From contig CALIJH010000029.1 of NCBI GenBank assembly GCA_938017765.1, positions 1 through 7,476 on the forward strand: a stretch of 7,476 nucleotides of DNA, read 5' to 3'. Position 1 is the first letter of the stretch; each line of letters starts with the position of its first letter. This document shows, in pieces, positions 5,307-7,476 of this stretch. Under the pieces are notes generated by a model. The model ran no database searches. It was not told the DNA's origin and worked only from the letters and a program-made list of their open reading frames with translations. A program made the translations under genes and the position numbers. Source of the DNA: an uncultured Leptotrichia sp. Its GTDB lineage: Bacteria > Fusobacteriota > Fusobacteriia > Fusobacteriales > Leptotrichiaceae.

Positions 5307-6302
5307 TCATAAAGCTCCCACTATCTTATGAGGAATATACATTTCTTCAAGATAAGTAATGTCTTCGTCTGTTAATTTAATGTCCAGTGCATTTATTGCT
5401 ACATTTAAATGAGAACTTTTTGTAGCTCCTATAATTGGTACTGTATTTTTTGAAAATAACCACGCAAGAGCGATATTTGATTTTTCCACATCATATTTCT
5501 CTGCCAACTCTTTCACTCTTAATATAATCTGTTTATCAGCTTCTTCGTATCCACCATATTTCTTTTTAGCAACTTCATCTGTAGCCTTTCTTAATGTTTC
5601 CTCGTCCAGCTCTCTTGTCAGTTTTCCTCCTGCCAGTGGACTATACGGCGTCAAGCCTACTTTCTGGTCTTTACAGAGAGGTATCATTTCTCTTTCGTCT
5701 TCCCTGTAAATCAGATTGTAATGGTTCTGCATGGAAATAAATTTTGTCCAACTATTTTTTTCAGCGATATACTGTGCTTTCTGGAATTGCCACGCATACA
5801 TTGCTGAAGCTCCAATATATCTGACTTTACCTGATTTTACTATATCATGCAATGCTGCCATTGTTTCTTCTATTGGAGTATTATAATCCCAACGGTGAAT
5901 TATATACAGATCAATATAATCTGTCTGAAGCCTTTTTAAACTTTTTTCTATAGAAGTCATTATCGCCTTTCTTGATAATCCCATTGAATTCGGTTCTTTC
6001 TTTTCATCTGAAAGTGCTTTTACTGAATTGAAAAATACTTTTGTCGCCACCACAGTTTCATCACGATTGGCATAATCTTTTAATGCCCTTCCCAATATCT
6101 CTTCACTTACACCGTTCGAATATACATTTGCCGTATCAAAAAAGTTTATCCCCATATCAAGTGCCTGTTTTATAACTTTTCTGCTTTCCTCTTCTTTCAG
6201 TACCCATTTATGCTGCCAGTTTACAGGGTCTCCAAATCCCATACATCCTAAACATATTTTCGATACTTCCAGTCCTGAATTTCCTAATTTTACATATTCC
6301 AT
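5307..6302 (-). CDS. Aldo/keto reductase
   Basis: This 331-residue soluble TIM-barrel enzyme should reduce aldehydes or ketones with NADPH; the natural substrate cannot be read from sequence. The full catalytic tetrad is present: Asp56 and Tyr61 in NFFDTANVYSNG, Lys88 in VVATKV and His136 in YIIHRWD. The cofactor segments TPYSPLAGGKL (218-228) and IIGATKSSHLN (290-300) are in the usual places. Length and order of motifs fit the YajO/Tas-like bacterial group (E. coli YajO is of similar length). The ATG at 6300-6302 follows GGAGG (6310-6314) by 7 bases. An in-frame upstream start at 6326 would add eight residues across the ribosome binding site and is rejected. The gene is monocistronic, convergent with the OYE gene, and downstream of hsdR on the same strand with a gap of about 215 bases. 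Confidence 0.93.
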   Translation of the reverse strand: MEYVKLGNSGLEVSKICLGCMGFGDPVNWQHKWVLKEEESRKVIKQALDMGINFFDTANVYSNGVSEEILGRALKDYANRDETVVATKVFFNSVKALSDEKKEPNSMGLSRKAIMTSIEKSLKRLQTDYIDLYIIHRWDYNTPIEETMAALHDIVKSGKVRYIGASAMYAWQFQKAQYIAEKNSWTKFISMQNHYNLIYREDEREMIPLCKDQKVGLTPYSPLAGGKLTRELDEETLRKATDEVAKKKYGGYEEADKQIILRVKELAEKYDVEKSNIALAWLFSKNTVPIIGATKSSHLNVAINALDIKLTDEDITYLEEMYIPHKIVGAL

Positions 6303-6355
6303 TTTAAAACCTCCAATTATAATCAATTTTAATTATCTGTATTTTTCCTATCTTG

Positions 6356-6361
6356 ATTATA
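6356..6361 (-). promoter_or_regulatory. Candidate -10 box of the aldo/keto reductase gene
   Basis: A perfect TATAAT lies on the minus strand about 55 bases before the ATG at 6302. The nearest -35-like element, TTTACA (6375-6380), is only 13 bases away, which is too close for a standard promoter. The region is AT-rich enough to give such a hexamer by chance. Confidence 0.3.
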
Positions 6362-6518
6362 TTTTTATTTATATTGTAAACTGTTCATTTGTATTTTTAT
6401 AGTACAATATTTGAATTAAATTCCAAGTCAAGAAGTTTTTTATTAATTATATTATTTTTTATTTTATTTTTTTAGAACTGTTTTTTATTATAATATTGTT
6501 TATTTTAATATTTAAAAC

Positions 6519-7476
6519 CTAAATTCCGATAAAAATTTCCACTATATCTCTTATTTTCTGTAATACAGCCTGTTTTTTGGCTTCTCTTGCTCCTTTTTTA
6601 CGTGAAGTTGGTGGTAGTATACTATCCAATTCTGCACCGGCATAGTCAACAAAACCTTTATTTATAGATTTTTCTATAAACCGTTTAGAATCTTCCTTTA
6701 AACTTTCATTTTCTATTAATTCATCAATTTTTATTTCTTTTTCTTTATTTGCGTATTTATAAAATGATTCAAGAATATCTCCGCTATTTTTCAGTTCGGA
6801 CAAATCAGTTTTATTAATAAAATTCATGACTAAATCTTCTTTAGCTCTTGTTCCCAGACTCGTTCTAATAATTCTACGTATTTCAGACTTTAAAGTTTCA
6901 ATATCATCATGTTCTTTCGATTTCTTCAAAATCAGGGATAAGATATAATCCAGATTTATTTCATCTGTTTTCAGCAAATCAATTTGAAATTCAACATCAG
7001 AAAAATCAACTTGTTGTGCTTCTGCTTCTCTACTTCTTCTTTCATTCAAAAAGCTTTCTCTGATATCAACATATACACTTTTCATGTCTTGCATTTGTCT
7101 TTCAGAAATAATTTTTTCAAAGTTTTGGAATTCATCAAAGTTTCTAAGTATATTCTCTGCTTTTAACAATTCTCCAAAAAGTTGTACAAATTCTTTTTTA
7201 TCAGCTTCTAATACAATTTCAGTAGGGTCTGGGAATTTTGCAATTAATTCTTCACAGATTTCTATATAACCTTTAAAAGTTTTTCCTGTCTCGTTGTCTT
7301 TAAAACCATTGATATATTCATCATAGCTCTTTTCTAAGATTACATTAACACTATTTTCATCTCCAAAAGTCTTAATTGCATCTTCTGTTGCTCTTTCTAA
7401 ATTTCTAAAACATACAACATTTCCAAAAGCTTTTGTTTTATTTAAAATACGATTAGTTCTTGAAAACGCCTGAATC
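6519..7476 (-). CDS. hsdR: Type I restriction enzyme R subunit (HsdR), C-terminal part, cut by right edge
   Basis: The open frame enters at the right edge and ends at TAG (6519-6521), giving 318 residues of an enzyme that normally has about 1000. HsdR is the motor and nuclease subunit of type I restriction enzymes; with HsdM and HsdS it translocates DNA by ATP hydrolysis and cuts unmodified DNA. The visible part begins with IQAFSRTNRILNKTKAFGN, which contains helicase motif VI (QAFSRTNR). A mostly helical, highly charged region follows. The end is the conserved tail with VDYAGAELDSILPPTSRKKGAREAKK split as DYAGAELDSILPP and TSRKKGAREAKK, finishing DIVEIFIGI. This tail is typical of EcoR124-type (IC-like) HsdR. 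The nuclease domain and helicase motifs I to V lie beyond the window. The last segment has no frameshift. No clear hairpin terminator follows the stop; the next 100 bases are nearly pure A and T. Confidence 0.93.
   Translation of the reverse strand, partial: IQAFSRTNRILNKTKAFGNVVCFRNLERATEDAIKTFGDENSVNVILEKSYDEYINGFKDNETGKTFKGYIEICEELIAKFPDPTEIVLEADKKEFVQLFGELLKAENILRNFDEFQNFEKIISERQMQDMKSVYVDIRESFLNERRSREAEAQQVDFSDVEFQIDLLKTDEINLDYILSLILKKSKEHDDIETLKSEIRRIIRTSLGTRAKEDLVMNFINKTDLSELKNSGDILESFYKYANKEKEIKIDELIENESLKEDSKRFIEKSINKGFVDYAGAELDSILPPTSRKKGAREAKKQAVLQKIRDIVEIFIGI

Noticed and set aside
6420..6518. Search for an hsdR terminator downstream of its stop
   Set aside because: Only AT-only short palindromes were seen, with no stable stem followed by a T tract, so no terminator is called.
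1..7476. CRISPR arrays, tRNA and rRNA genes, riboswitches, toxin-antitoxin pairs
   Set aside because: No regularly spaced repeats, cloverleaf-like sequence, rRNA-like blocks or recognisable riboswitch cores were seen on either strand.

Overview
The window is strongly AT-rich. The proteins are rich in Lys, Ile, Asn and Glu, and most genes carry an AGGAG-type ribosome binding site. Together with the hpt-ksgA-small protein-U32 order, this suggests a host-associated anaerobe of the Fusobacteriota, most likely Leptotrichia or a close relative. That assignment is an inference from composition and gene content, not from a database search.

Layout. Positions 1-2650, minus strand, hold a housekeeping operon read right to left from a good promoter at 2622-2650. 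It contains hpt (purine salvage), ksgA (16S rRNA dimethyltransferase), a 79-residue uncharacterised protein and the C-terminal part of a U32-family protein that runs off the left edge. The U32 part has lost its N-terminal catalytic domain and has no convincing start, so I call it a pseudogene. A 14-bp inverted repeat sits between hpt and ksgA.

Positions 2880-3433, minus strand, hold an exported META/HslJ-like protein with its own terminator. From 3434 to 3812 lies a divergent control region with a palindromic operator candidate. Positions 3813-4925, plus strand, hold a single-domain Old Yellow Enzyme-type flavin oxidoreductase with a recognisable promoter and ribosome binding site.

Positions 4926-5306 form a convergent intergenic region with three hairpins, two of them good terminator candidates. 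A 97-bp segment there is bounded by an 8-bp direct repeat and ends like an ISL3-family insertion sequence. Positions 5307-6302, minus strand, hold an aldo/keto reductase with a complete catalytic tetrad. Positions 6519-7476, minus strand, hold the C-terminal 318 residues of a type I restriction enzyme HsdR subunit cut by the right edge.

How the genes fit together. The operon on the left joins nucleotide salvage with ribosomal RNA modification. The OYE and the aldo/keto reductase are both NAD(P)H-dependent reductases suited to enone and carbonyl substrates, but they are separately transcribed and convergent. HsdR is the edge of a restriction-modification locus lying to the right.

I found no new multi-gene system. 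The points most worth a second look are the decapitated U32 gene, the small conserved-looking protein between ksgA and U32, the possible IS remnant at 5116-5228 and two palindromic control-site candidates.
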